Source: Cokeromyces recurvatus | Taxonomy: Eukaryota > Mucoromycota > Mucoromycetes > Mucorales > Mucoraceae | Reading direction: 5' to 3' | Assembly (NCBI RefSeq): GCF_025118155.1 | Contig: NW_026251410.1 | Location: 1 to 64,000 of the forward strand | DNA length: 64,000 nt | Notes under the pieces: generated by a model | The model's database searches: none | What the model saw: the letters and a program-made list of their open reading frames with translations, nothing else | What the model was told of the DNA's origin: nothing | In this document: positions 1-10,441 of the stretch, one piece after another | Layout: each line of letters opens with the position of its first letter | How positions within the stretch are numbered: the first letter of the stretch is position 1 | Translations under genes and position numbers: made by a program

Positions 1-291
1 AGATTCAAGAAGATTCTAGCATAATAACATTTCATATTTTGTTCTTCAAGTCTAAATAGCAAAAGCGCAACACTTTAACTTTTTTTTGCGGCCTCGTGTT
101 GGTGAAAGGTGTATCACGAACCATGACGATGTGTTTTTATCAAAAAATCTGGACCATTTTCCGCTCACTGTATCCACATCGATTAGTCGGCATTTGCCTC
201 GTTATCGCAATGTAGAGTATGCAGTGTTGTAACTGTCCTAAGAAATTTAATAATTGCATTGGAAAGCAGGAAAAAGGTCTTCCAAAAGGTT

Positions 292-373
292 AGTATCAGT
301 GGGGTTTGAACCCACGCGCACTTACGTGCAGTAGATCTTAAGTCTACCACCTTAACCACTCGGTCATGATACT
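292..373 (-). tRNA. tRNA-Leu (anticodon UAA)
   Basis: Read on the minus strand, this folds into a complete class II tRNA. A perfect 7-bp acceptor stem pairs AGTATCA with TGATACT. The D-arm contains GAGTGGTTAAGG. A 5-bp anticodon stem (GTAGA/TCTAC) holds the loop CTTAAGA, which gives anticodon TAA. A long variable arm is typical of Leu and Ser tRNAs, and the T arm is GTGGG-TTCAAAC-CCCAC. There is no intron and CCA is not encoded. It is a single copy immediately upstream of the repeat block. Confidence 0.96.
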
Positions 374-755
374 ATCTGTTGTGACAGGATGTGTGATAAT
401 TATCAAATTCCACTTCTAAAATCTGGCAGTCACGTGACTTGTGGCTACTTCCTCGGGGTGTTTTTTATAATTATTATAAATATTTTATTTTTCTTAAATC
501 TTTAATAAAAAGAGCTTTTCTATTGATAATAAATTAATTATGTACATTGAGTACTACGATTGCAGCTGAGGCAATTGAAAAGGAATATTAATAAACATTG
601 TCAACAGAAGAACTCGGATAAAGAGAATATTGTCAATATTGTTGTTATGATTGTAGTCGTTCTTATAACTAAGTTAATAGAAATAAACCATCATTTATTA
701 CATAATAAAGAGGTTATTCACATAAAACTAGTATATTGAACTTCACAGCGTAATA

Positions 756-970
756 CAGTGACTCACAAAACTGTCCCAATGTTTTGCACTTTTCTCTTTA
801 ACTGACTCGTTCTTCTTTTGTAATCATGCTAGAAAGATACCGAAAATATCATTCGATAGCCTAAGTAATTCTCTATCAAGTCATTACCAAAAATAGAAAT
901 ATAATTTAAAACTCAGCGTAAAATATTAAATAAAAAATTGAATATGCATTGGGACAGTTTTGTGGCCGTA
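756..970. repeat. Left 215-bp inverted terminal repeat of the Tc1 element
   Basis: It is identical to the reverse complement of 2193-2407. The outer end carries CACAAAACTGTCCCAATG near 764-782. The inner end carries the same motif inverted, CATTGGGACAGTTTTGTG, near 947-964. Long Tc1 arms with two transposase-binding repeats are known as IR/DR elements, but there the two sites are direct. Here the two sites within one arm are inverted. Confidence 0.93.
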
Positions 971-1002
971 AGTTAATTTTATTTAATTTAAACATAGAAC
1001 AA

Positions 1003-2034
1003 CTAATAATCAGTCCAACGACCTTTTGCCTTTATAACAGCTTTGCAACGGTCGGGCATAGAGTCTATAACCCTTAAACAATCTTCTTTGGTAATCTTAT
1101 TGTACCATACATCCGTGATTCTTTCAAAAAGCTCACGAATACCCTTAGGTGGTGTCTCATACTCATTAAGTCTTCTTTTTGTTAGAGCCCACATATGTTC
1201 AATAGGATTAAGGTCTGGAGACTGTGATGGCCAATCAAGAACTTCGTATTCCTGGCTTTTCAAGTATTCTTTGACTGGAATTGACCTATGTTTTGAATCG
1301 TTATCATGCTGGAAGACGATTTGGTCTCTCCTTAATCCTGTTTGCTTGCACACCATTTCGATAGATTTCTCTAATTCGTCTTGAAGGATTTCCTTATAAA
1401 GCTCTCCGTCCATAGTAGAGTCTATTTTGCACATCCAGCCAACTCCGACGCAGGTAATACAACTCCAAATCATGATTGAACCGCCTCCATGTTTATAATT
1501 CTGCTTAATATGACGTATTTGAAGACTTTCATTGTCCCTTATCCAAGCCCAGACACGTCCATCGGAGTTAAAACGATTAATTTTGGTCTCGTCAGACCAA
1601 ATAACCCTTCTCCAATCATCGACTGTGTAGTCTTTATACTTCTTTGCCCATCTAAGTCGTTCTTTAATATTTGTGGGACTAAGTGCAGGTTTCGCTTCCT
1701 TTTCTATAGAACCCAAACCGAGTGATTTTAAAGCGCGACGAACTGTCTCAGATGAGACTGACTTGCCTAGCTCCGACTTAATTGAATTTCCGACTTGCAC
1801 AGCGTTTTCTAAACCTCCTCTAGTTATTTTATGAACACAGTAGTGCTTGTCCCTCTCCGTGAGCTTACCAGGTCGTCCCCCTTTTGACAAGCTGCGCCCA
1901 GATAAATATGTTTTTCCGATGCGACACACAGAACTCCGACTCACACCAATCTGCTCAGCCACATGACGCACAGAAAGTCCGCTGTTGAGCTTGGCAATAA
2001 TGTCATTTCTTTGGTTTTCACTTATGGAGCGCAT
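1003..2034 (-). CDS. Tc1-family DD34E transposase, intact, 343 aa
   Basis: This is the cut-and-paste transposase of the enclosing element. The N-terminus is a bipartite helix-turn-helix: residues about 5-45 contain VRHVAEQIGVSRSSVCRI, followed by a GGRPGKLT linker. The DDE catalytic domain shows VIWSDETK (first Asp), FQHDNDSKH (second Asp) and SPDLNPIEHMW (Glu). I count exactly 34 residues between the second Asp and the Glu, which is the Tc1 DD34E signature. The length is normal for the family, there are no stops or frameshifts, and the ATG is at 2034. The stop lies 33 bp from the inner edge of the left arm, so the ORF almost fills the space between the arms. Confidence 0.96.
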   Translation of the reverse strand: MRSISENQRNDIIAKLNSGLSVRHVAEQIGVSRSSVCRIGKTYLSGRSLSKGGRPGKLTERDKHYCVHKITRGGLENAVQVGNSIKSELGKSVSSETVRRALKSLGLGSIEKEAKPALSPTNIKERLRWAKKYKDYTVDDWRRVIWSDETKINRFNSDGRVWAWIRDNESLQIRHIKQNYKHGGGSIMIWSCITCVGVGWMCKIDSTMDGELYKEILQDELEKSIEMVCKQTGLRRDQIVFQHDNDSKHRSIPVKEYLKSQEYEVLDWPSQSPDLNPIEHMWALTKRRLNEYETPPKGIRELFERITDVWYNKITKEDCLRVIDSMPDRCKAVIKAKGRWTDY

Positions 2035-2192
2035 ACTAACAATATGGCCTCAAGATTTAGTCCCCAAAATTATAGAATATTCTAGAACTTACCTTAATTA
2101 TACTGTGGAAGGTACAAAGAAATAATACGATCGCTACTATATGCTAGGCTGAAGTTACTGCCAAATTGTGGGACAGATTTTATTTTTATAAG

Positions 2193-2407
2193 TACGGCCA
2201 CAAAACTGTCCCAATGCATATTCAATTTTTTATTTAATATTTTACGCTGAGTTTTAAATTATATTTCTATTTTTGGTAATGACTTGATAGAGAATTACTT
2301 AGGCTATCGAATGATATTTTCGGTATCTTTCTAGCATGATTACAAAAGAAGAACGAGTCAGTTAAAGAGAAAAGTGCAAAACATTGGGACAGTTTTGTGA
2401 GTCACTG
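2193..2407. repeat. Right 215-bp inverted terminal repeat of the Tc1 element
   Basis: It is an exact reverse complement of the left arm. It starts TACGGCCACAAAACTG at the inner edge and ends at the outer GTGAGTCACTG. As in the left arm, the core CACAAAACTGTCCCAATG motif appears once near each end in opposite orientations. Confidence 0.93.
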
Positions 2408-2865
2408 TACATATCAGATATACATTGATAATATTGAATATTGTTAAATAATGAAATCTCATACAATGATAATGATAGTAGCTCATAAATAATTGGTATT
2501 GTTGCAACTAGACATATTCACTGAGAATTAATATTGATGTGTCGCAGTCCAATAATAATGATTCGTTATGTTTCTAGGAACAGCGACAACTCAGGGAGAA
2601 AAAAGGAATAAAGATATATCTTATTGATCGCAGAATTATTCGGAGACAATGTTTTATGTAAAACACTTTATTATAGTAAAACTTGCTTATCTGAATCATA
2701 TTTCCATTGATAACACTTACCTTGTAAAAACATATAAATAACCCTCAATTTCTCCATATAATTTTCGTTGTACAATTTTTGTATTATCTTTAATAAACTA
2801 TACGAAGTTTTCACAGACTTGTCTTCTGTCTATTCTTCTTCCATTTTCTTTTGCTGATCAAAACA

Positions 2866-3290
2866 ATTGTGATTTAGTTTATTGAGTCTTATTTGTATTT
2901 TATATTTAATTTTAGTTTATTAGTTTATATTTTATAATTTCACACTTAAGCACCGCAGACGTATCATATATGAGAAGTAGTATAGAATTATAAAATTTGC
3001 ACTCAAAAATTCTCAGCAACAGTCACGTGATATACTGGACTTGTCTGGCAATTCAATTCAATTATCTACAGTACGTCCGCCGTCAACTGGACAAATTTTT
3101 GAAAAAGCTGGTCAGATTTTTGAATAAATTTACCCACTTTTTTGAAACTCAATCGATCATTTGTTTGAAATTCATTTGGTCATTTTATTTAAACTCAATA
3201 GATCACTTTTTTTGACTATTTTATCTGAGGTATATTTTGTTACTTTTTTTTATACGATTATTTCGAGATTATTTTTCAAATGAGCATGAA
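2866..3290. other. AT-rich spacer without a recognisable gene
   Basis: A short ORF here (from 2997) is low-complexity and resembles nothing I know. No RNA gene or repeat boundary was seen apart from the target-duplication copy at 2866-2870. Confidence 0.5.
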
Positions 3291-3687
3291 TATTTTTTAT
3301 AAAGATGATGCTGGTAATCTTATTGATGAACAAGGCGAGCAAGCAACAACATGTGTTGAAGAGAAGTCATTTCGTTTGAAAAGATTAACAGATCTTTGAA
3401 AATACATTAAGAATAAGGATCTCCAATTTGAAACGATCAGTTCAGACGACACAGTCATGAAAGAGGCTATTCCAAAGAAAGAAAGACCTCTTGAGTATAA
3501 TGTTTATACAATGGAAGACTGTAAACATTACTTTTATTTTTTGAAAGAAAAACTCATGAAACCAAAATATGCAGTCATAACCGCAAATGTAAATTATAAC
3601 ACCGCGCGCAAATGGAAAAGGGCTTACATGGATGATCTGGAAAGGAAGTGTCATGAGCTGACTTATAATGTTATGTTTCATGATTAA
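3291..3687 (+). pseudogene. Decayed N-terminal fragment of a DDE transposase (HTH part)
   Basis: One frame reads through with a single internal stop. An ATG at about 3291 opens MNIFYKDDAGNL, a stop follows near 3398, and the frame then continues to 3687. The second part contains NVYTMEDCKHYFYFLKEK and AVITANVNYNTARKWKRAY, which look like the helix-turn-helix N-terminus found on Mucorales Tc1-like transposases. That family assignment is from memory and unverified. No catalytic domain follows, so this is a truncated relic. A decayed DDE catalytic half occurs on the other strand at 8.7-9.55 kb and may be from the same family. Confidence 0.5.
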
Positions 3688-4065
3688 ACATGCAGATTAT
3701 CAATTTATTTAGGAAATTCTATCTAGAATCTCCTAAATCTCTCTTGATCTGCTCCATCTAATAATATTAAAATCACTAACACTTCATTATCAACAGCATA
3801 TCTTATTAGATCGTAACTAACACTTTTCTGATTCACATCTTATCCTCAGATCTCTTTAGCAATTCTTATAAATACTCCCATCAATTTAAATTCATAAATA
3901 AAATAATTGACTTTAGAACTATTTTTCGGTCTCGTTGACTCTTTTTTGTCTTCATATTATTTTTTATTTTTTAATATTTTTTATCTGATATTTTAAAAAG
4001 AAATATCACAAGATGAAAAATGCAATGTGCTCATTTGGTCAAAAAATAATAATAATAGTAATAAT
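3688..4065. other. AT-rich spacer, nothing recognised
   Basis: No ORF with plausible composition was found. The last 5 bases (4061-4065, ATAAT) form the left target duplication of the adjacent LTR. Confidence 0.5.
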
Positions 4066-4684
4066 TGTGATGGAACGTAAATAGAAAATAAAAGAGAAAA
4101 TAAAAGAAGAGAGAAAGGGAACAAAAGGAAGTATAGTTTGAGACTGTTTTATTCAATTGAAAAATAAAGAATAAAAGTTGAAAGTTTAAGAAAAAGTTAA
4201 AGATTATTTTAAGTCTACACAACTGCTTGTATTTATATTAATGGATCCTGAATCAAAGAAATAAAAATAACCGTCAAAGAACATAAGTCATGAAACAGTG
4301 TTAGTATTCAGACATACATCTTGTTGATTCAAGAGACTGATCTATGGATTATCTATTGGGTGTTATAATGATCTGATTAAGTTTTAAATAAAAAACTTAT
4401 TGTTTAATCTGAGTATATGTTCCTGATATCTTTTATGTTTTATTTTATTGGATCAAAGACGACCTGAATCCTTTGTCAATGTTATAAAAATAAATATTTC
4501 AGAAATAATACGATGTCTTATAATTGATACATCTAGACAATTGGATGTCAATAAGTTTTATATTATTTACAAGATGCTATATACAGAGCTTTATTTCATA
4601 TTCAGGCTTATATTTTATCCTGTATTATGTAATTCATCTATTATAATATTACTTATGATTATATCCAGAGCTTGTTCTATAACA
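4066..4684 (+). repeat. Solo LTR-like repeat, family 2, copy 1 (619 bp)
   Basis: The repeat starts TGTGATGGAACG and ends CTTGTTCTATAACA. It is flanked by direct repeats ATAAT at 4061-4065 and 4685-4689. A diverged copy in inverted orientation occupies about 50201-50870. Shared stretches include the ACAACTGCTTGTATTTATA block, ATTGGATCAAAGACG and TAGACAATTGGATGTCAATA. TG...CA ends plus a 5-bp target duplication fit a solo LTR. A short ORF at 4448 lies inside the repeat and is not considered a gene. Confidence 0.7.
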
Positions 4685-4689
4685 ATAAT

Positions 4690-5435
4690 AATAAAATTTC
4701 AATTTTAAACCTATTTTCAATTTTAGTAATGTAATTTGAAATTCACTTCACCAAATTTCAAAATTATATACTACAATAGACACAATTAAGCTCTCTTAAG
4801 GCTCAAGATGATACAAAATGGCCTGAAAAATTGACTACTTATATACAGTGTTAGAGTAATTGAAAAAATAACAACTGATTACTACCTATATAATGCATAT
4901 AATAAAAAAAAAGCATTACACTATTAAAGGCAGCGTAATTGATATGTTTAACAGAAAGTGCATCAGCGCTCCAATCTGATAGGCGCTCATACTTTTGAGG
5001 CAGTTCTTCAAACAAACTTTAAGATGCTTTTAGCCAAAGGCATCCGTTCACCTAGAACACACTTTCTAGATGAGCAAAATGAACTAAGCTCCAAGACACT
5101 ACGAACTCATGTACTTAAGAAGTTTAAAAGAAATGCCTCCATTCAAGACGTTTCTGTCAAGAAGTATTATATGTATACTCATTGTAAAGAAGTAGCAGAT
5201 CGTATTCGAGATATTATAATTGTAAATCAACGGCTAATACAACAAATTAGCCGGGTAAATATAAGGTTCAGTTTAATTCGATATACAAAGTGTGACCAAA
5301 TACATTGAATATGACAATTTATAAATTAATTCATAAGAACGAATTATTTCTGTATAAATTACTTTATGAGTAGATGATCTTACTATTGCATAAATGAAAT
5401 ACAATCGGATAAAAACATGATAATACATATAAAAT
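4690..5435. other. Spacer with one unrecognised open frame (4958-5308, +)
   Basis: An open frame of about 116 codons runs from 4958 to 5308 on the plus strand but begins with GTG; the first ATG is internal at about 5021. It encodes a basic, Lys/Arg-rich stretch (for example LRTHVLKKFKRNASIQDV) that I do not recognise. It could be an exon, a relic of a repeat gene, or chance. The rest of the interval shows nothing. Confidence 0.3.
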
Positions 5436-7289
5436 TTATTGTTCATAAGGATTGGTACTGACACTGACTTTACCGTATACATTATACCAACCGTCTTCGA
5501 GTTCTACCCACCGCTCATCATCAGGCGCATTACTTCTATCTCTTTTTCGTTTTCTCTGATTGGTAATAGTAGAATTATTCTCAATATTTTTCATGTCGAT
5601 CACCATATCAGCGAATAGCCTGTCTTCCTTATACAATGAATGTTCTGGTAAAACAGCGTACCAACAATTTTTTTGTGGTAGGCTATAATAAGTTGGTACC
5701 TTGTATTTATATGTTTCACCAAATAAAGGTGAGGTCAAAGTTGACGGATCGAACATGTGGTTGATAAAAGGTGAGTGTAACTGATCAACGGAATTCATAA
5801 CCTTTTTCATTTCTTGAGCAGTCTGCTCCATCATTGCCATGACCGTTGACAATATTTCCAAAGTGTCTAAAAAACCAGAGAGTTCAGATATTTTAGAGGG
5901 GAAGGTAAAATTGAACTGAGGTACGCAAACATAAAGCTTATCAGCCACTAATTCCACAGTTGACACTTTTCCAGATAGACCACATATTTGAATAGCCCAG
6001 CCATGACAATATGCAGCAGGAAGAGAATTACTAGTCAAAACATCAACAATTTCTTTTGCTTCTCTTGCCAATTTTGCTTTATCATTGTATACTTTATCTG
6101 CATCAAAAGCGTTTATTGCAGCTTCCAGGCAGCCTAAATCAATCTCATGATCCTCATGGTCAAGTATAAATCGTGAATCTATCTTGAAACCAATGATGTT
6201 TGAATGATCATGATATTGTATCTGCTTATTGATGCTTGAAAAAGGGTTTGTTGATTCTCCAGATTTTACCCGCACTATTTCTTTGCATTTAGATAATTGA
6301 TTAAAGATTGGGTCCCAAAAAGTTGACATAACCACTTGTTCTGTAATCTGTTTTTTTTTTATTTTGTTCAATGCATTTAATATAAAATGGTTCTGAACTA
6401 ACCGCTTGAACTCTAACAAAAGAATCAATACCACGAAAAATAAACAGTAGAAAAATAGCTACTTACACATGCTCCATAATATTCAACATCAGACTTTCAT
6501 ACTTTGAAACATTTCTTGATTTTATCTTTGAAATATATTTCAAGCCTTCTTCTAACCCTTCCCGGCTTATAATGCCGACAGAAATCTTCCAATAATTCAC
6601 GATTGTTTCTGGCAAGGGTTGGACGTCAATTTTATACTGCTCTGTAAAGTGTTTTACAAGCATATCCCATTCTGATTGACTACATATTTCTTTTTGACTA
6701 GAAACGCTGCAATAATCAATATCAAGGATTGAACTCAGACAAAGTGACATTGTGTGGAGATCGCCTTGAGTCAATTGTTCTGCATTTTTATACTTCCTAA
6801 AGAGTGTCTTTCTATGTTTTATAATTCTGTCTACAACTAACTCTGATAAATCAGGTACTTTAGATTCTGGTTCTTGTGTAGTCCGTTTGAACATAATGAT
6901 TGAGTTGACTGTGTAGATTCAGAAGTTGATTTTTGCATAGGAATACCAGTATTGGGGAAGTTATTGTAATTATTAATGTTGACACGTAATTTATATTTGA
7001 CATTTTTGATACGTCGTAGGGCTGCCTTGTATTGCTTTCTTTGTATTCTTGACTGAAGCTGTTTTAATAAAAGTTTTTTATTATTAGATTGCTTGAAGTA
7101 TTGCACACAGTTTTTGAAGTATACTGATATGGCATAGTTGTTCTTATATTTTTGTGAAATTTGCGCGAAAAAACTGAATGATGCTTCTGTAGGCTGTTGT
7201 GGTATCAATAGGTAATCTTTCGTTTTGGATGCATGATTTCGCAACCTTTTTTTCATCACACCAATACTCAGCTTGTAAATCCAATCCAT
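5436..7289 (-). CDS. Unrecognised protein, three exons, about 566 aa
   Basis: Three consecutive open frames join on the minus strand. Exon 1 runs from the ATG at 7289 (MDWIYKLSIGVMKKRL, very basic) to about 6986 or 6947. Exon 2 is about 6469-6908 and exon 3 about 5436-6392. Introns are tentative: 6909-6985 (GTGTCA donor) or 6909-6946 (38 nt) for the first, and 6393-6468 for the second. All keep the frame. The C-terminal half contains FWDPIFNQL, DKAKLAREAKEIVDVL and AIQICGLSGKVSTVELVADK. From memory this resembles a large uncharacterised family expanded in Mucorales, but I cannot verify it. A KRKRKRDRS stretch near the C-terminus could be a nuclear signal. The gene lies between family 1 LTR copies, so a repeat-associated origin is possible. 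Confidence 0.55.
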
Positions 7290-7305
7290 TAACGAGAAAT
7301 CAGTT

Positions 7306-7962
7306 CTGTAATTATTTTAAATGCAGAAGATAAGGAAAGAAAAAACAGAAAGAACAAGTCTGTGAAAACTTCGTATACTTTTATTAAAGATAAAATAATA
7401 CAAAAATTGTACGAGAAGAAAATAATATGGAAAAATGACGAGGGCTATTTATATGTTTTTGTAAGGTAAGTCATATTGATAGGAGTGTGATTTAGATAAG
7501 TGAATACTGCTATAATAAAGCCTTTATGCACAAATATGCACAAATTTTGTCTCCGAATAACTCTGCATGCAGTATGCAGATTTCTGCCTGAGCTGTTGCG
7601 GATATTAAAAATATACACGATTATTGTCTTTGGGATAAGCAACGCGTTAATATTAGTTTACAGTGAATATTCCCTCTATAACAATATACAACATTATGGA
7701 TGTAAATATAATATATATGACTTATGTAAATAATTATGTAATTGAATATAACAGCCATAAATCTATTGAATTCTTATTATTACATAATGCAATGTATATC
7801 ATTATTTTTAATGCTCGAATACTATTATCAAAACTGAGTGTAGAATGAATATTATGCTGTGAAGTACAATACACTAGTTTATTCGAATAAACTCTTTATT
7901 ATTTAAATAAATGATAGTTTATTTCTATTAACTTAGTTGTAAATACGACTACAATCATAACA
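7306..7962 (+). repeat. LTR-like repeat, family 1 copy B (degraded 5' end)
   Basis: It shares ACAAGTCTGTGAAAACTTCG (7355-7374) with copy A in inverted orientation. Shared features continue through ATTTATATGTTTTTG, GTCTCCGAATAACTCTGC and AACGCGTTAATATTAG to the terminal ACAATCATAACA at 7962. The first about 50 bases are diverged from other copies and no target duplication is visible, so the 5' boundary is approximate. Confidence 0.65.
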
Positions 7963-8707
7963 GGGCCAAATGTCATGGTTGTAAGATTTACAACTTAATT
8001 CAATAAGATAAATAGTCATAATAGAATATATAGTGCACCTGTACAATAATTCTGTCTATAGACATATTTAGTATATTTACCTTTGCATAGAAAAATCTAT
8101 TAATTAATAAAAGTCCTACATCTAAAAATATACTTTCTTGCTTCTATTATTGTTCTGCTGAATACAAATTTATAAAAATAACTTTATACAAGTTAAACTG
8201 GGATAAACTAAGAATAATACAAATACGCGTAATAATTGATTCTACTTAGAATACACGTATTAGTTATAAAAATAAATATATACAAAAGACATGAATCTAT
8301 ATCTATATCTATAATTATATTATCAAATACAATTTCTTATACTTTTATCTTCTTATTACTCATCATCCTTATTCACAAAATATATAAATACTCTTACATT
8401 ATTAACCCTAACCCTAATTATAACATAACATAACTTATCTTGAATTAATTCAACTCTTGATAAAAACTTATTGACAAGTCTCAACGTACTTCTGTCCATT
8501 TTATTTTGTTTCTCTTTTACTTCTTTTGTTTATATTTAATCCTTAAATTTACCTAAACCACAACAATACCCTTTCATGCAGATGATCTTGGCATTGTAAA
8601 CAGTCCAAATTTTCTTCATTGGTTGACAGATTTCAGATTAACTATAAAACCTAAGAGAAATAAACTGAATGTACAGAACTTTAAAAGTGAAAAAACGGCA
8701 AATACGT
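7963..8707. other. AT-rich spacer, nothing recognised
   Basis: Only short low-complexity ORFs occur here. A short telomere-like run (AACCCTAACCCTAA, 8404-8417) has just two units and is not a telomere. Confidence 0.5.
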
Positions 8708-8728
8708 GAGCAATTTTTTGAGTCACTG
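8708..8728. repeat. Tc1-type terminal motif (…TTGAGTCACTG)
   Basis: The sequence GAGCAATTTTTTGAGTCACTG ends in the same GAGTCACTG as the complete Tc1 element at 756-2407. It abuts the 3' end of the decayed transposase and points outward. Its position matches the inner inverted motif of the Tc1 arms described above. The expected outer copy was not found at 8.4-8.6 kb. Confidence 0.5.
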
Positions 8729-8731
8729 TGC

Positions 8732-9550
8732 CATTGAACCGGTCTTTTATTTAAACAGTCATCAAACTTAGAGATAGAATATCTACAAAACCCTTTGAGG
8801 TCACTTAACAGGATTTGATTACATACGTCACAGATTCTGCTGGTCAAGATTTCTTCATCCCTTTTCAACCTGCTCTTGCATACTGACCAAAATTGCTCGA
8901 TGTAATTTAGCTCTGGTGAATATGGAGGATAATAGACGCAACAGTATCCAAGGTTGTTCAATGGTATTTCGGAATATCAGCGTTCTTATGAATAGGTACA
9001 TTATCTGTACCAAGGTAATAGCCCCTGAATTCCTCGTGCTGATCCATCATATCTAAAGTGCTATCAATGAAGTTAAAGTAGTGTCCTGTAACCGTGTCAC
9101 TTTTGCTCTTCTCAGCAATTTGATAACCACCTGCCGTTTTCCCTTTTTTTTTCTTTTTTTGAAGTGATTGCTGCTTTAGGTCATCTAACTAATATATTTA
9201 CAATACCGTAAGGAGAAATTGAAGCTAAAATGATTGTCATTTTCGCTCTTGTTTTCGGTACCTTCATTTTTACTCTGGTTCATTTTGTTGACCACACAAA
9301 GGAGCATTTCATGTTGATATGGAATGCATATTCGTCAATGAACACACAATTGCTAGCATAGTTTATATCGGTTTTCATCCATCTCTTCACCCATTGGAAT
9401 CTCTCTTCAATTTTCTCAGAACAATTTCTTTCAACAGGAGTAAAAGTGAGCTCTTTTAAGGCTAATCCTGCATTTTTTGGTCACAAAATTGTAGAGAGCA
9501 GTTTCTCGAATCTCCAGCCTAGCAAACTATTTGGTTAGGCTTGCCATCAT
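8732..9550 (-). pseudogene. Decayed DDE transposase (Tc1-like, Mucorales type)
   Basis: Minus-strand pieces spell a DDE catalytic core broken by frameshifts and stops. They are LEIRETALYNFVTKKCRISL, then CVFIDEYAFHINMKCSFVW (first Asp), then YYLGTDNVPIHKNADIP (second Asp), then CCVYYPPYSPELNYIEQFW with SVCKSRLKRDEEILTSRIC (Glu). The order and motifs fit a Tc1-like transposase of a lineage different from the intact one at 1-2 kb. The first two pieces are separated from the last by stops (for example after FVWSTK) and by a run of T/C-rich sequence near 9.15 kb. The helix-turn-helix half is missing here. Confidence 0.8.
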
Positions 9551-10327
9551 CTGAAAAAGAGTTTAAGAATATAAAAATAAAGTGTGTACTGGGTGCATCT
9601 GTATCTATTTAGTATTGTTTAGATTTACAATAAACATAAACTTAGAATTGAGAAAATTACTTATAATTTGAGCCCTTTTAGATCTATTGAACCTAATTTG
9701 ATAGATTATAGCTGTTACTGCTGATTTACAATGGTCGATCTATTATATCTAGAACTTTGTACTTTCTATAGGAATAATCTAGGAAATATATATATATATG
9801 TATATGTATATGTATATCATACGTCATCGCAGTTTTGTTAATTAATAAAGAAAAATAGGAAGAGGCATTTGTATATAGTCTGAGGCTGTATTGAAACTGT
9901 CTTAGTAGAGTATTTTTGTTTGAATAGAGACTTTTCAATATGTACAATATAGATCCACCATTTTGCTTACAATTTTTTTAATCAGCAGTATTGAATTTTA
10001 TATCACAAGAAAAGAATAAGAGTAAATATTAATAATTCTGGGAACAATAAAGCTCAAGTCTTTAGTTTTAGTAAGTGCTCTAGTCGTCCGAGACTTTATG
10101 CTCAAAAAAAAATACTATTCCTCAAATAATTGCAGACGCTGGCAAACAAGTTGCCCAATCATCTTTTAAAGGGTTTGCGCGCTAATCTACTAGACGTTTT
10201 GATGACTGCCCTGCAGGCCATCCTATTTAATATACAATTATATATACATTACGATATCTTTCTAAATATTCTACTTGTGTATCCTATAAAAGAAAAAAAA
10301 TTTTTTCTCTAGTGATAATGACATCTA

Positions 10328-10361
<34 letters not shown>

Positions 10362-10441
10362 AAGAAATATTTATTGATTGATTATAAGGTAAGGAATACG
10401 AATAAATATTATAGTATGTTTTATCTAGTTTCTTCTTCTTT
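9551..10441. other. AT-rich spacer with a T28-class homopolymer
   Basis: Only short low-complexity ORFs were seen (9726-9947 minus, 10130-10312 plus), neither with recognisable motifs. A long T run lies at about 10327-10354. Confidence 0.5.

Larger units (their letters stand above)
756..2407 (-). mobile_element. Tc1/mariner DNA transposon (1652 bp, complete, apparently young)
   Basis: The element begins CAGTGACTCAC at 756 and ends GTGAGTCACTG at 2407. TA dinucleotides flank it at 754-755 and 2408-2409, matching the TA target duplication of the Tc1/mariner superfamily. Its two 215-bp arms are identical inverted copies when read base by base. It encodes one intact transposase on the minus strand. 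It sits inside a solo LTR, so it arrived after that LTR. Arm identity plus an intact ORF suggests recent activity. Confidence 0.95.
643..2865 (-). repeat. Solo LTR-like repeat, family 1 copy A, split by a Tc1 element
   Basis: The outer ends are TGTTATGAT at 643 and ATCAAAACA ending at 2865, so the repeat has TG...CA-type termini. It is flanked by a 5-bp direct repeat ATTGT at 638-642 and 2866-2870, the usual size of an LTR-retrotransposon target duplication. Without the Tc1 element (756-2407 plus one duplicated TA) it is about 569 bp. Related copies lie at about 7.3-7.96 kb, 35.1-35.8 kb, 49.0-49.4 kb and 54.1-54.6 kb. No internal retrotransposon genes remain, so a solo LTR is inferred. The minus call follows the alignment to the 35-kb copy; the true transcriptional direction is unknown. 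Confidence 0.75.

Noticed and set aside
1043..1725. Plus-strand ORFs over the Tc1 element
   Set aside because: Shadows of the transposase coding strand.
8404..8417. AACCCTAACCCTAA, telomere-like
   Set aside because: Only two units, no array, interstitial position.
10130..10312. 60-codon plus-strand ORF (from 10130)
   Set aside because: Short, no motif, no supporting neighbours; could be chance.
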